This document shows positions 32,314 through 45,824 of a DNA stretch of 64,000 nt, piece after piece. The translations under genes were made by a program, and so were the position numbers. The number at the start of each line of letters is the position of its first letter. Position 1 is the first letter of the stretch. The notes below the pieces were generated by a model. That model did not search any database. It was not told where the DNA came from and saw nothing but the letters and a program-made list of their open reading frames with translations. This DNA is from Siccirubricoccus sp. G192 (GTDB lineage: Bacteria; Pseudomonadota; Alphaproteobacteria; Acetobacterales; Acetobacteraceae): NCBI RefSeq assembly GCF_019084075.1, contig NZ_JAHREN010000001.1, forward strand, positions 1,771,501 to 1,835,500, read 5' to 3'.

Positions 32314-34083
32314 GTGACCCCAGCCAGCCGCCTCGCCGCGCTCCGCGCCGAACTCGCCACGCTAGGCGTCGATGGGTTCCTGGTGCCGCGCTCCGACGAG
32401 TATCTGGGCGAATATGTCCCGCCCTCCGGCGAGCGCCTGGCCTGGCTCACCGGCTTCACCGGCAGCGCCGGGCTGGCCGTGGTGCTGGCCGACCGCGCCG
32501 CGGTCTTCACCGATGGCCGCTACACCACCCAGGTGGCGCAGCAGACCGACCCGGCGCTCTGGGAACGTCGCCACCTCACCGAGGAACCGCCCGCGGAGTG
32601 GCTGAAGCAGCACGCCGCCGGGCGCCGCATCGGCTACGACCCCTGGCTGCATTCGGAGGCCGCCCTGAAGCGGCTGGAGGCGCCGGGCGTGACGTTGGTG
32701 CCGCTGCCGGAAAATCCGCTCGATGCCATCTGGCAGGACCGGCCGGCGCCGCCCGCCGCGCCCGCCCTGCCGCACCCGATCGACTATGCCGGCAAGCCGG
32801 CCGCCACCAAGCGGGCCGAGGCCGCCGCCCTGCTGCGCGAGGCAGGCGAGGATGCGGCCGTGCTCGCGGATGCGCATTCCCTGGCCTGGCTGCTGAACAT
32901 CCGCGGCGGCGACCTGGCGCATACCCCGCTGGCGCTCGGCTTCACCCTGCTGCGCGCCGACGGCTCCGCCGAGGTCTATCTCGACCCCGGCAAGGTGCCG
33001 CCGGAGACGCGGGCGCATCTCGGCAACGACGTGGTGGTGCGGCCGCGTGCCGAACTCGCCGCGGCGCTGCGCGGGTTGGCCGGCAAGCGCGTGCGCCTCG
33101 ACCCGGAGGCCACGCCCGCCTGGTTCGCCGCCACCTTGCGGGAAGCCGGGGCCGAGGTGGTGCCGGGCGAGGATCCCTGCCGCCTGCCGCGCGCCTGCAA
33201 GAACCCGGTGGAGCAGGAAGGCGCCCGCGCCGCGCATCGGCGCGATGCGGTGGCGCTGGCCCGCTTCCTCGCCTGGTTCGCGGCCGAGGCGCCGCAAGGC
33301 GGCCAAACCGAGATCAGCGCTGCCGACCGCCTGCTCGCGTTCCGGCAGGAGGTGCCGCTGTTCCAGGCCGAGAGCTTCCCGGCCATCTCCGGCGCCGGCG
33401 AGGACGGCGCCATCATCCATTACCGCGCCACCCCCGGAAGCGACCGGCCGATCCGCCGCGATGAATGCTACCTGATCGACAGCGGCGGCCAGTACCGCGA
33501 CGGCACCACGGATGTGACCCGCACGCTCTGGACCGGCCCCGGCGCGCCGCCGGCCCTGCTGCGCGAGCGGTATACGCGCGTGCTGCGGGGCCATCTCGCG
33601 CTCTCGGTGCTGCGCTTCCCGAAGGGGGTGGCGGGGCCGCACCTCGATGCCATCGCGCGGCAGCCGCTCTGGCAGGCGGGGCTGGATTACGACCATGGCA
33701 CCGGCCATGGCGTCGGCAGCTTCCTCTCGGTGCATGAGGGGCCGGTGGCCTTCAGCCGCGCGGCGAAGCCGGTGCCGATCGCGCCGGGGATGATCCTGTC
33801 CAATGAGCCCGGCTATTACCTGCCCGGCCAATACGGCATCCGCATCGAGAACCTGCTCCTCACCCGCGAGGCGGCGGCGCAGCCGGACCAGGTGAAGCCA
33901 TTCCTGGAATTCGAGACGCTGACCCTGGCCCCCTATGACCGGCACCTGATCGACCCGGCGATGCTGACCGTGGCGGAACGCGCCTGGGTGGATGCCTACC
34001 ATGCCCGCGTGCTGGCGGAGGTTGCCCCGGGCTGCGATGCGGCGACGGCGACATGGCTGCGCGGCGCCTGCGCGCCGCTGTAA
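32314..34083 (+). CDS. pepP: Xaa-Pro aminopeptidase (aminopeptidase P, M24B)
   Basis: Removes N-terminal residues preceding proline. The 589-residue enzyme has two creatinase-like N-terminal domains (VDGFLVPRSDEYLGEYVPP, TGFTGSAGLAVVL, DGRYTTQVAQQ) and a C-terminal pita-bread catalytic domain. The dimetal ligands sit in LIDSGGQYRDGTTDVTRT (two Asp), HGTGHGVGSFLSVHEGP (His), LSNEPGYY (Glu) and GIRIENLLL (Glu). The long three-domain form resembles eukaryotic cytosolic aminopeptidase P and is common in alphaproteobacteria. The start is the GTG at 32314. Its 3' end overlaps the hydrolase gene by 31 bases. Confidence 0.92.
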   Translation: MTPASRLAALRAELATLGVDGFLVPRSDEYLGEYVPPSGERLAWLTGFTGSAGLAVVLADRAAVFTDGRYTTQVAQQTDPALWERRHLTEEPPAEWLKQHAAGRRIGYDPWLHSEAALKRLEAPGVTLVPLPENPLDAIWQDRPAPPAAPALPHPIDYAGKPAATKRAEAAALLREAGEDAAVLADAHSLAWLLNIRGGDLAHTPLALGFTLLRADGSAEVYLDPGKVPPETRAHLGNDVVVRPRAELAAALRGLAGKRVRLDPEATPAWFAATLREAGAEVVPGEDPCRLPRACKNPVEQEGARAAHRRDAVALARFLAWFAAEAPQGGQTEISAADRLLAFRQEVPLFQAESFPAISGAGEDGAIIHYRATPGSDRPIRRDECYLIDSGGQYRDGTTDVTRTLWTGPGAPPALLRERYTRVLRGHLALSVLRFPKGVAGPHLDAIARQPLWQAGLDYDHGTGHGVGSFLSVHEGPVAFSRAAKPVPIAPGMILSNEPGYYLPGQYGIRIENLLLTREAAAQPDQVKPFLEFETLTLAPYDRHLIDPAMLTVAERAWVDAYHARVLAEVAPGCDAATATWLRGACAPL

Positions 34084-34866
34084 CGGAGGGGGATGCCGCG
34101 CTTGCCGCGCGCCTCGCCGGCTGCCGCGTCCTGCTGGCCTATGGCCTGCTGGGCGAGGTGGTAGCGCGCTTCCGGCGGTTCGGCCTGGATTACATGGGCG
34201 CGCAGCGGGACTGGCTGTGCGGCCTCGGCATCCCGGCGGCGGTGGTGCTGGTGCCGACCGCCGCGCCGGTCGCGGAGAATGCCCGGCGGCTGCGGGCGGC
34301 GCTGGCGGCCGATCCCCGCCCGGCCGTGCTGGTCGCGCATAGCAAGGGCGGGCTGGAGGCCCTGGCGGCACTGCTGGACCCGGAAGCCTCCGGGCCGTGC
34401 CGTGCCTTCATCGCCTTGCAGTCGCCCTTCCTCGGCTCCCCCCGTCGCGGATGCGCTGGTCGCCGCCCGCCCCCTGCATCGGGCTGCCGGGGGCATCCTG
34501 CGCCGCCTGGGCCTGGGCGGCGGCGAGGGGCTGCATGACCTCACGACGGCAGCCCGCGCCGATTGGATGGGCGCAAATGCCGCGGCGGTCGCCACGCTGA
34601 TGCAGCGGCTGCCGGTGCTCTGCTGCGCCACCCGGCTGGAGGCGCAAACCGCCCAGGGCCCGGACCGGCGGTATTTGCCGCTGGCCCGCTGGGTGGAGCG
34701 GCGCGGCGGCGGGCCGAATGACGGGTTGGTGCCGGTGGCCTCGGCCCTGCTGCCCGGCGCGCGGCATCTGCTGCGGGCGGGGGCGCATCGGGCGCTGGTC
34801 TCCACGGGCAAGGGGCGCGATCCGGTGGGGGCGCTGCGGCAGGCGCTGGGGGTGGTGCTGGAGTGA
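34053..34866 (+). CDS. Alpha/beta hydrolase (lipase-like), frameshifted
   Basis: Repaired length 270 residues. The N-terminal half shows CRVLLAYGLLGE (the usual hydrolase first strand), DYMGAQRDWLCGLGI and the nucleophile elbow VLVAHSKGGLEALAAL (Ser in H-S-K-G-G), then ALQSPFLGSP. As read, six C at 34438-34443 shift the frame. With five C it continues as VADALVAARPLHRAAGGILR, LHDLTTAARADWMGANAAAV and GGGPNDGLVPVASALLPGAR (likely acid) with RAGAHRALVSTGKG (likely catalytic His). The pattern resembles triacylglycerol-lipase-like esterases. It overlaps the end of pepP, suggesting co-transcription. Confidence 0.7.
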
Positions 34867-35101
34867 CCTCGCCTGGCGTCCGGGAAGCGACCTGGATCAC
34901 GGCAATATCGCAACGGAAGCGACGTATCGGAGATGGGCTGCTCCTTCGGGCAGCCAAAGCGCGGCTGCGGGAAGCGGTCTCCGTCTCGCGGTCGTGACGG
35001 GCGGCGCGGCGATGGGGCCGGGTTGCGGTTGACGCTCGGCGATGCAACCAAGGACAGTCGTATCGGGCGGCCGCCGCCCGTGACCTGAAAGGCAAGCCGC
35101 C

Positions 35102-36073
35102 ATGCGCCGCAGGACCCTCGTGCTCGCCGCCGCGGCCCTGCCCGCCGGCGCTGTCGCGCAGCCCGGCGCCGGGGCGCCCGCCGACCCCGCCTTGCAGGCG
35201 GCGCTGCGGGACTATGCCGCCCTGCCCGACGAAACCACCCTGCTGGTCGAGGCGGAAGCCCCGGCCGGTGCCTGGCGCTTGGCCCACCAGCCGGACCGGC
35301 CGGCCTTCGTCGGCAGTTGCTTCAAGACCTTCGTCCTCGCCGCCTGGCTGCAGGAGGTGGAGGCCGGCCGCCGCAGGCTGGCGGAGCAGGTGGCGATCGA
35401 TGACGAGGTCCGCTCCCTCATCAGCCCGGTCTTCGACCACCTCTCCGGCAGCACCACCGCGCGCTCCGTGCTGGAAGCGATGATCACCCATAGCGACAAT
35501 ACCGCCACCGACGCGGCCATGCGCGTCATCGACGTGGATCGGGTGCGCGCCGTGGTCGAGCGGGCGGGGCTGCGGGCCACGCGCATCCCGGCCTCGACGC
35601 GCCGGATGTTCACCGCCATGGCCGGCGCGCCGCCCGGCGCCGATCTCGGCTGGGTCGGCGTCCAGCGCGCGCTGGAGCAGCCCGTCGGCCCGCCGCGCCC
35701 GCCGGTGAACCCCTATGAGACGAGCGTCAGCACCGCGGCGGAGCTGGTCGGCTGGTATCAGCGGGTCCTGGCCGGGGCCTATTTCCAGCGGCCGGAGTCG
35801 CTGACGGAATTCCGCCGGGTGCAGGCGATGGGCGATGCGATCGCCATGGTGGTGCCGCCCGGCATCGCCGCCTATGCCAAGGGTGGCAGCATCTTCTGGC
35901 AGGACAGCAACGCGGTGGCGGTGGCCGGGCAGATGGTGGTGTGCGGCCGCCCCGCCACCTTCTGCTTCACCCTGACCTGGAGCGGCCCGGAAGCCGGGAA
36001 CGCGGCCCGGCTGGATGCCTTCAAGGACGCGGTCGCGGCGGTGCTGCGCCGCACGGTCGAGATGCTGAGTTGA
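35102..36073 (+). CDS. Class A beta-lactamase-like serine hydrolase
   Basis: A 323-residue exported protein with leader RRRTLVLAAAALPAGAVAQ. Penicillin-recognising motifs are present in class A order: SxxK as Ser72-Cys-Phe-Lys75, SDN at 131-133 (ITHSDNTATDAAM), and KGG in AYAKGGSIFW in the place of the KTG triad. I could not identify a convincing Glu166 omega-loop equivalent, so real beta-lactamase activity is doubtful; it may be a DD-peptidase-like or esterase relative. It is monocistronic, with about 235 bases upstream lacking any gene, and converges with ligA with no gap between stops. Confidence 0.78.
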   Translation: MRRRTLVLAAAALPAGAVAQPGAGAPADPALQAALRDYAALPDETTLLVEAEAPAGAWRLAHQPDRPAFVGSCFKTFVLAAWLQEVEAGRRRLAEQVAIDDEVRSLISPVFDHLSGSTTARSVLEAMITHSDNTATDAAMRVIDVDRVRAVVERAGLRATRIPASTRRMFTAMAGAPPGADLGWVGVQRALEQPVGPPRPPVNPYETSVSTAAELVGWYQRVLAGAYFQRPESLTEFRRVQAMGDAIAMVVPPGIAAYAKGGSIFWQDSNAVAVAGQMVVCGRPATFCFTLTWSGPEAGNAARLDAFKDAVAAVLRRTVEMLS

Positions 36074-39885
<3,812 letters not shown>

Positions 39886-39907
39886 CGCGCGGCGCGGCCT
39901 GGCGCCG

Positions 39908-40769
39908 CTAGAAGACCCAGTTCCAGGCGCGCCGGGCGAAGCCTGGACGGTCCTGTTCCGCCGGCGGCGCGCCCTCTACCAGCAGGGCGTAGCTGTCCTG
40001 GTACCAGGGGCTGCCGGGGGAAATTATGGCCAAGCACCGAGGCGGTGCGCCGCGCCTCCTCGGTCAGGCCGAGGGTGAGGTAGAGCTCGGTCAGGCGGTG
40101 CAGCGCCTCGGGCACATGGTTGGTGGTCTGGTATTCCTCCACCACTCGGCGGAAGCGGCCGATCGCCGCGGCATAGAGCCGCTGGCGCTGGTAGAAGCGG
40201 CCGATATTCATCTCCTTGCCCGCCAGGTGGTCGCGGCCGAGATCGATCTTGAGCCGGGCGTCGCGGGCATAGGCGGTGTCGGGATAGCGGTTCACCACAT
40301 CCTGGAGCGCCGCCATGGCCTGTTCCGTGCCGCGCTGGTCGCGCTGCGCATCGGCGATCTGCTCGTAGTAGCAGAGCGCGCGGAGGTAATAGGCATAGGC
40401 GGTGTCGCGATGCGCCGGATGGAGCTGGATGAAGCGGTCCAGCGCGCCGATCGCCTCGGTGTAGCGGTTGCGCATGTAGTCGCCATAGGCCGCCATGATC
40501 TTGGCGTTGGTGGCCCAGGTCGAATAGGGGTGGTCGCGCTCCACCTGGTCGAAGAGCTCGACCGCCTGCGGGTAGCGGCGGGCCTGCAAGGCCTCCACCC
40601 CCGCGGCGTAGAGCCCCTCCGGCGACTGGTCGAGCGTCGCGTTGGCGGCGCCGCGCGGCGCGTTGAGCGAGGTCATGCGCCCATCCCAGTTCTGGAACCA
40701 GGAACAGCCGGGCAGGGCCGTGAGGCCGAGGAAAAGCGCGAGCAGGGGTATGGAGCGTCGGATCATCAT
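39908..40769 (-). CDS. bamD: BamD outer-membrane assembly lipoprotein (frameshift near C-terminus)
   Basis: Essential component of the BAM complex that inserts beta-barrel proteins. Lipobox LPGC ends the leader (LALFLGLTALPGC). Five TPR-like units follow, e.g. GLYAAGVEALQARRYPQAVE, YMRNRYTEAIGALDRFIQLH and AYAYYLRALCYYEQI. As read, five G at 40016-40020 divert the end of the protein. With four G it continues PGSPWYQDSYALLVEG to NWVF and stops at 39908-39910, giving 286 residues, typical of BamD. The start could be either of two adjacent ATGs (40769 or 40766). Confidence 0.87.
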
Positions 40770-40850
40770 GGTCCGGTCGGTCGGGGAGGGGCCGGCTCTA
40801 TAGCATGATGCCGCGTCGGTCCACATGGGCCGGCCGCGCAGGTGCTGGCT

Positions 40851-41813
40851 TCAGGCGACCGCCGGGGCGGCGGCGGCCGGCAGCCGGGCGGCGGCACCCT
40901 CGGCCATGTGGCCGGGCACCGGGCGCCAATTGGCCGGGTCCGCGAAGAGGGCATGCAGCAGCCGGTTGTTCAGCGCATGGCCGGAACGGTGGCCGCCGAA
41001 GCGGCCGCGCAACGGCGCCCCGGCCAGCGCCAGGTCGCCCACCACATCCAGCAGCTTGTGGCGCACGAACTCGTCCGGGCGGCGCAGCCCGCCCGGGTTC
41101 AGCACCAGCGGCCCATCCACCACCACGGCATTGTCGAGCGAGCCGCCTTGCGCCAGTCCGGCGCCGCGCAGCCGGGCGATGTCCTCGGCCAGAGTGAAGG
41201 TGCGGGCATCGGCCAGCGCGGCGCGGAAGGCATGCGGCGTGAGCCGCAGCGAGAGCGACTGGCGGCCGATGGCGGTGGTCGGGAAATCGATGGTGAGGGA
41301 GGCTTCCAGCCGCTCCCCGCCCGAGGGGGCGAGTTCGGCCCAGGCGGCATCCGGGCCGCTGCCTTCCTGCACCCGGACCGGGCGCAGCACCTCGATCGCC
41401 TCGGCGGGGCCGAAGCCGGCCTGGGCGGTGAGGCCGGCGCAGTCGATCAGGAAGACGAAGGGGGCGGCGGAACCATCCAGGATCGGCACTTCCGGCCCAT
41501 CCAACTCGATGATGGCGTCATCGACGCCGCAGCCGGCCAGCGCCGCCATGACATGCTCGACCGTGCCGATCCGGTGCTCCGGCGCCTCGGAGGCGCCGAG
41601 GGCGGTGCAGAGGCGGGTATCCACCACCTGGTCGAAAAGCGCGGGAATCTCGATGCCGATATCGGTGCGGCGGAAGAGGATGCCGGTGCCGGAGGCGGCC
41701 GGACGCAAGGTCAGGGCCACACGCCGGCCGCTGTGCAGGCCGATGCCGACGCAGCCGATAGCGGCCTTCAGCGTCCGGCGGCGGCCTGTCTCAAGCGGAA
41801 TATACCCGTCCAT
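40851..41813 (-). CDS. lpxC: UDP-3-O-acyl-N-acetylglucosamine deacetylase LpxC
   Basis: Zinc hydrolase catalysing the committed step of lipid A synthesis. The 320-residue protein begins near the conserved RRTLKAAIGCVGIGLHSG and has TVEHVMAALAGCGVDDAII with a zinc-ligand His, PILDGSAAPFVFLI, and the second ligand region RRPDEFVRHKLLDVVGDLAL with His and Asp. GHRSGHALNNRLLHAL holds the catalytic His. The ATG at 41813 (MDGYIPLE) is selected over 41855 because AGGAGA lies about eleven bases upstream. The AT-rich 41874-41965 interval upstream probably contains its own promoter. Confidence 0.95.
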   Translation of the reverse strand: MDGYIPLETGRRRTLKAAIGCVGIGLHSGRRVALTLRPAASGTGILFRRTDIGIEIPALFDQVVDTRLCTALGASEAPEHRIGTVEHVMAALAGCGVDDAIIELDGPEVPILDGSAAPFVFLIDCAGLTAQAGFGPAEAIEVLRPVRVQEGSGPDAAWAELAPSGGERLEASLTIDFPTTAIGRQSLSLRLTPHAFRAALADARTFTLAEDIARLRGAGLAQGGSLDNAVVVDGPLVLNPGGLRRPDEFVRHKLLDVVGDLALAGAPLRGRFGGHRSGHALNNRLLHALFADPANWRPVPGHMAEGAAARLPAAAAPAVA

Positions 41814-41973
41814 GCGCGACCCTGTCTCCTTGGAGCGCCATGGCAGGCAGGGCACCCGGGGGGATAAGTGACACTTCGCCCCCGGGTCCGCGAGTCAAGC
41901 CTTGTTTCCTCATATTACGCTGCAAGGCTTTGTTTTTGCTGGATTATTGCAGCGCAATATCGCCCGGACAGTA

Positions 41974-43468
41974 TCAGTTGGACTGGCGCCGCAGGAAGGT
42001 GGGGATGTCGAGCCCCATCTCATCCTGCTGCGGCGGCCGCGCCGCGGGCCGGGCCGAGGAGGGCACGGGTTCGAGGCGCGGCGCCACCGGCGCCGGCTCC
42101 GGCAGGGGCCGCCGCAGCAGGCCGCCGCCGGTCACCTGCTGGAACAACCCGCGGATGACGCCGGTGGGCGTCTGCGGCGCCGCGGTCGATACCGCGGGCC
42201 GGCGCGGCGCCTCGGGCGCCGCCACCTGGATCGGCCCGAGATGGACGGGAGCCTGCGGCGCGGGCTCGGGCTCCTCCTGCACCGCGACCGGGGCCAGGAC
42301 CGGCGCGGCCGGGGCGGGGCCCGTCGCATGCGGCATGGACGGCGTGCGCAGCACCGCGCCGGCGGCGCCACCCGGCATGGGCCGGCGCGCGATCGGCTGC
42401 GGCGCGGCGGGGGCGGGGGCGGCGGCCGCCGGGCGGGGCGCCGGGCGGCCGCCGGCCACCACCACCAGCCCCTCCGGCTTCGCCGCCTGGACCGGCAGCG
42501 CATCGATGCCGGTGGCGACCACGGAGACGCGCAGCCTGCCGTTCAGGTCTTCCTCGACCGAGGAGCCGAAGATGATGTTCGCTTCCTCGTCCACCTCGCG
42601 GCGGATGCGGTTGGCGGCCTCGTCGACCTCGAAGAGGGTCATGTCGTAGCCGCCGGTGATGTTGATCAGCACGCCGCGGGCGCCGCGCAGGCTGGCATCG
42701 TCGAGCAGCGGGTTGCTGATGGCGCGCTCCGCCGCCTTCACGGCGCGGTCGTCGCCATCGGCCTCGCCGGTCCCCATCATCGCCTTGCCCATCTCCGCCA
42801 TGACGGTGCGGATATCGGCGAAGTCGAGATTGACCAGGCCCGGCTTGATCATCAGGTCGGTCACGCCGCGCACGCCGTCATAGAGCACCGCATCGGCCAT
42901 CTTGAAGGCCTCGGCGAAGGTGGTGCGCTCATTGGCCATCCTGAACAGGTTCTGGTTCGGGATGACGATCAGCGTATCGACGACGGATTGCAGCTCCTCG
43001 ATGCCGGCATCGGAGGCGCGCTTGCGCTTCGGCCCCTCGAAGTCGAAGGGCTTGGTCACCACGCCCACCGTCAGCACGCCCCGCTCCCGCGCCATGCGGG
43101 CGATCACCGGCGCCGCGCCGGTGCCGGTGCCGCCGCCCATGCCGGCGGTGACGAAGACCATGTGGCAGCCATCGAGGTGGCGGGCCAGTTCCTCGGTCGC
43201 TTCCTCGGCGGCGGCGCGGCCGATCTCGGGCTTGGCGCCGGCGCCAAGGCCCTGCGTCAGATGCGGGCCAAGCTGCACGCGCCGCTCCGCCTTGCTGTGC
43301 ACCAGCGACTGCGCATCGGTATTGGCGACGACGAATTCCACGCCGTCGAGGCCCATGGCGATCATGTTGTTGACCGCGTTGGTGCCGCCGCCGCCCACAC
43401 CGATGACGGTGATGCGGGGGGCTGAAATCGGTGTGCTGGGCAACAGGCAAGGTGAGGTTGAGGGTCAT
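41974..43468 (-). CDS. ftsZ: Cell division GTPase FtsZ (frameshift at residue 16)
   Basis: Tubulin-like GTPase forming the division ring. The GTPase loop [13 protein letters not shown], tubulin signature [13 protein letters not shown] and synergy loop region are intact. A long Pro/Ala-rich linker leads to the C-terminal partner-binding peptide [10 protein letters not shown]. The uninterrupted frame begins only at a TTG (43443). The proper start is ATG 43468, with GAGGAGA nine bases upstream (TCTCCTC at 43477-43483), and [16 protein letters not shown] joins [12 protein letters not shown] if the six G at 43416-43421 are five. Repaired length is 497 residues. Confidence 0.93.
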
Positions 43469-43604
43469 GCGGGGAGTCTCCTCAGGCGAGGGTAAGCGGC
43501 TGCGGCGAGTCGCGTCTCGGGGTTGAAATGAAAGAAACCGGTTAATCCACAGGTTTCTGGTCCGTGCAGAGCGGGATGCCATGCGGGATGTGATGCGTGC
43601 TGCA

Positions 43605-44900
43605 TCACGCGCGGTCCCGAAGCCAGTTGACGAAGCGGCGGAAGGCGCCGGGCCGGCGCTCCAGCCCGGGCAGCAGGTCGAGCAGCGGCCGGCCCTCGCC
43701 GGAGGCCCAGCCGAGCAGGCCGAGCGACGCGGCGAAGGCGGGGCCGGAGGCGGTCTCGGGCAGGCCGCGCACCACATGCGGGCGGCCGAGCCGCACCTGC
43801 CGGTCCAGCACCCGCGCCGCCAGTTCGCGCACCCCGACAAGCTGGCTGCCGCCGCCGGTCAGCACCACGCGGCGGCCCGCATCCTGGCTGATTCCGGCGG
43901 CTTCCAGCCGGTCCTTCACCAGTTCGAAGGTCTCCTCCAGCCGCGGCTGGATGATGCCGACCACCATGGTGCGCGGGATGCGGGCGATGTGGTCCTCATC
44001 CTCGCCGACCAGCGGCACCGGCAGCCATTCCTTCTCGTCCCCCGGCGCGCCGAGCACGCCGCCATGCAGCGTCTTCAGCCGCTCCGCATGCGCCAGCGGG
44101 GTGGAGAGGCCGCGCGCCAAGTCGTTGGTGACGTTCCAGCCGCCCACCGGGATCTGCGCGGTGTGCAGCAGGTGCCCCTCGGCGAAGACCGCGAGGGTGG
44201 TGGTGCCGCCGCCCATGTCGATGACGGTGGCGCCAAGCTCCTTCTCATCCTCGACCAGGGTGGCGAGGCCGGCGGCGAAAGGGGCGGAGACCAGCTCCTC
44301 GATCTCCAGGTCGCAACGCATCAGGCAGGCGCCGAGGTTGCGGAGGCTGGCCTGCGCCGCATCTACCAGATGCAGCCGCGCGGCGACGGCATCGCAGATC
44401 ATGCCGCGCGGGTCGTTGACGCCCGGGGTCGCATCCACGGTGAAGCCGAGTGGGAAGGCATGCACCGTCTCCCGCCCGTCCTCGGCGCTGCGGCGGTGGC
44501 CCTCCTGCAGGATGGCGCGGAGATCCGCCTCCGTCACCGCGCGGCCGCCGATCGGCCACTGGATGTGCAATTGCCGCGATTCCGGCTGGCCGCAGGAGAG
44601 GTTCACGATGGCGCCGCGCAACTGCGTATCCGCCATCTCCTCCGCCTGGCCGACCGCGGCGCGGATGGCGCGTTCCGCCTCCTCCAGGTCGACGATGCTG
44701 CCGGCCTTCACGCCGCGCGCGCGCTGCCAGCCGAAGCCGAGCGCGCGGGGTTCGCCATCCCCCTCGATGCGGGCGATGATGCAGACGATCTTGGTCGTGC
44801 CGATGTCCAGCACGCCGAAGATGCCGCTCTTGGCACCGCGGCGGCGGCGGCCGGGCGCTGGCGGCTCCACCGGCGGGGGCAGGCGCGCGAGCTGGTTCAT
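43605..44900 (-). CDS. ftsA: Cell division protein FtsA
   Basis: Actin-like protein that anchors FtsZ to the membrane. The 431-residue protein carries the phosphate-1 motif VLDIGTTKIVCII, the 1C domain (VNLSCGQPESRQLHIQWP), the connect region FPLGFTVDATPGVNDPRG, phosphate-2 ATVIDMGGGTTTLAVFAEG and the adenosine motif RVVLTGGGSQLVGVRELA. The C-terminus ends RRFVNWLRDRA, matching the amphipathic membrane-targeting helix. ATG 44900 overlaps the ftsQ stop (ATGA). The 136 bases to ftsZ are the largest gap inside the division block and may hold an extra ftsZ promoter. Confidence 0.95.
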   Translation of the reverse strand: MNQLARLPPPVEPPAPGRRRRGAKSGIFGVLDIGTTKIVCIIARIEGDGEPRALGFGWQRARGVKAGSIVDLEEAERAIRAAVGQAEEMADTQLRGAIVNLSCGQPESRQLHIQWPIGGRAVTEADLRAILQEGHRRSAEDGRETVHAFPLGFTVDATPGVNDPRGMICDAVAARLHLVDAAQASLRNLGACLMRCDLEIEELVSAPFAAGLATLVEDEKELGATVIDMGGGTTTLAVFAEGHLLHTAQIPVGGWNVTNDLARGLSTPLAHAERLKTLHGGVLGAPGDEKEWLPVPLVGEDEDHIARIPRTMVVGIIQPRLEETFELVKDRLEAAGISQDAGRRVVLTGGGSQLVGVRELAARVLDRQVRLGRPHVVRGLPETASGPAFAASLGLLGWASGEGRPLLDLLPGLERRPGAFRRFVNWLRDRA

Positions 44901-45824
44901 CCGCGGCCGCTCCGGACACGCTGCACGGTGGGGGTGGGTTCCGGCGCCTGCGAGGCCGGCAGGCGCAGCACCAGCTTGTCCGGCTGGCGCAGATCGATGG
45001 CGGCGAGCGGCCGGTCGAGCAGCCCCTGCTTCGCCTGCAACTCCACGAGGCGGGCGATCGCCGCCGGCTCCTGGCCTTCCGGCAGCAGCACGTCGGTGCC
45101 GTTGCGCAGCCTGAGGTTCCAGCGCCGCTCGCCGACGCGGACCAGCGCATGGGTGCGCTCCTGCACCACCGGCATGGTCTCCAGCAGGTCCACCATGCCG
45201 GCGGCGGCACGTTCGGCGCCGGTGCCGACCACCAGGGGCAGCCGGCCGAAGGCGCCGATATTCTCGCTCGCCACCACCATCCCCTCGCGGTCGATCACCG
45301 CGAAGCGGCCGTCGCGCTGCCAGATGGCGAAGGGCCGGCGCTCCTCGATGCGGACGCGGATGAGGCCGGGCAGGTGCCGCTCGACATGTGCATGCTCGAC
45401 CCAGGCGATCATCTCCAGGCGTTCCTTCGCCTCCTGCGGCGAGAAGGCCAGGATCGGGTCGCCGCGGCGCACCGAGAGCGCCTCGCGCACCAGTTCGGTC
45501 GGGGTGTAGCGGCTGCCCTCCAGCACCACCTCCTGCACCGTCAGCCCGGCATCGCCGGCGATCTCGGCCGCGCCTTCCCAGGCGGCGGCGAGGCGGCCAT
45601 AGGGGTCGGCGGCGATCACCGCGAGGGTCGCGGCGGCCAGCAGCCCGGCGCCGAACAGGCCGAGCCCGGCCGGGCGCAACAGCCCGCGCCGTCGGCGCAG
45701 CCAGAGCCGCAGCCGGCTCGGGCGGGAGGGCGTGGTCTCGGCGGCGCGGCTGCGGCGGCTGACATCGTCGCGGCGGAGGCGCGCGGGGCTCGGCGGCTCG
45801 CGCCGCGCCCGGGGGCGGGATCAT
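44897..45824 (-). CDS. ftsQ: Cell division protein FtsQ (frameshift near N-terminus)
   Basis: Bitopic divisome scaffold. The N-terminal cytoplasmic part is very basic ([10 protein letters not shown]), then a membrane helix ([18 protein letters not shown]) and the POTRA domain ([21 protein letters not shown]), with the beta domain extending to [14 protein letters not shown]. The frame containing all this has no ATG upstream before a stop at 45821. If the five G at 45811-45815 are four, ATG 45824 reads [20 protein letters not shown] straight into it, giving 308 residues and an exact ATGA overlap with the ddl stop. That junction strongly favours the repair. Confidence 0.88.

Noticed and set aside
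43542..43551. TTAATCCACA, resembling a DnaA box upstream of ftsZ
   Set aside because: A single imperfect copy with no partner boxes or AT-rich unwinding region.
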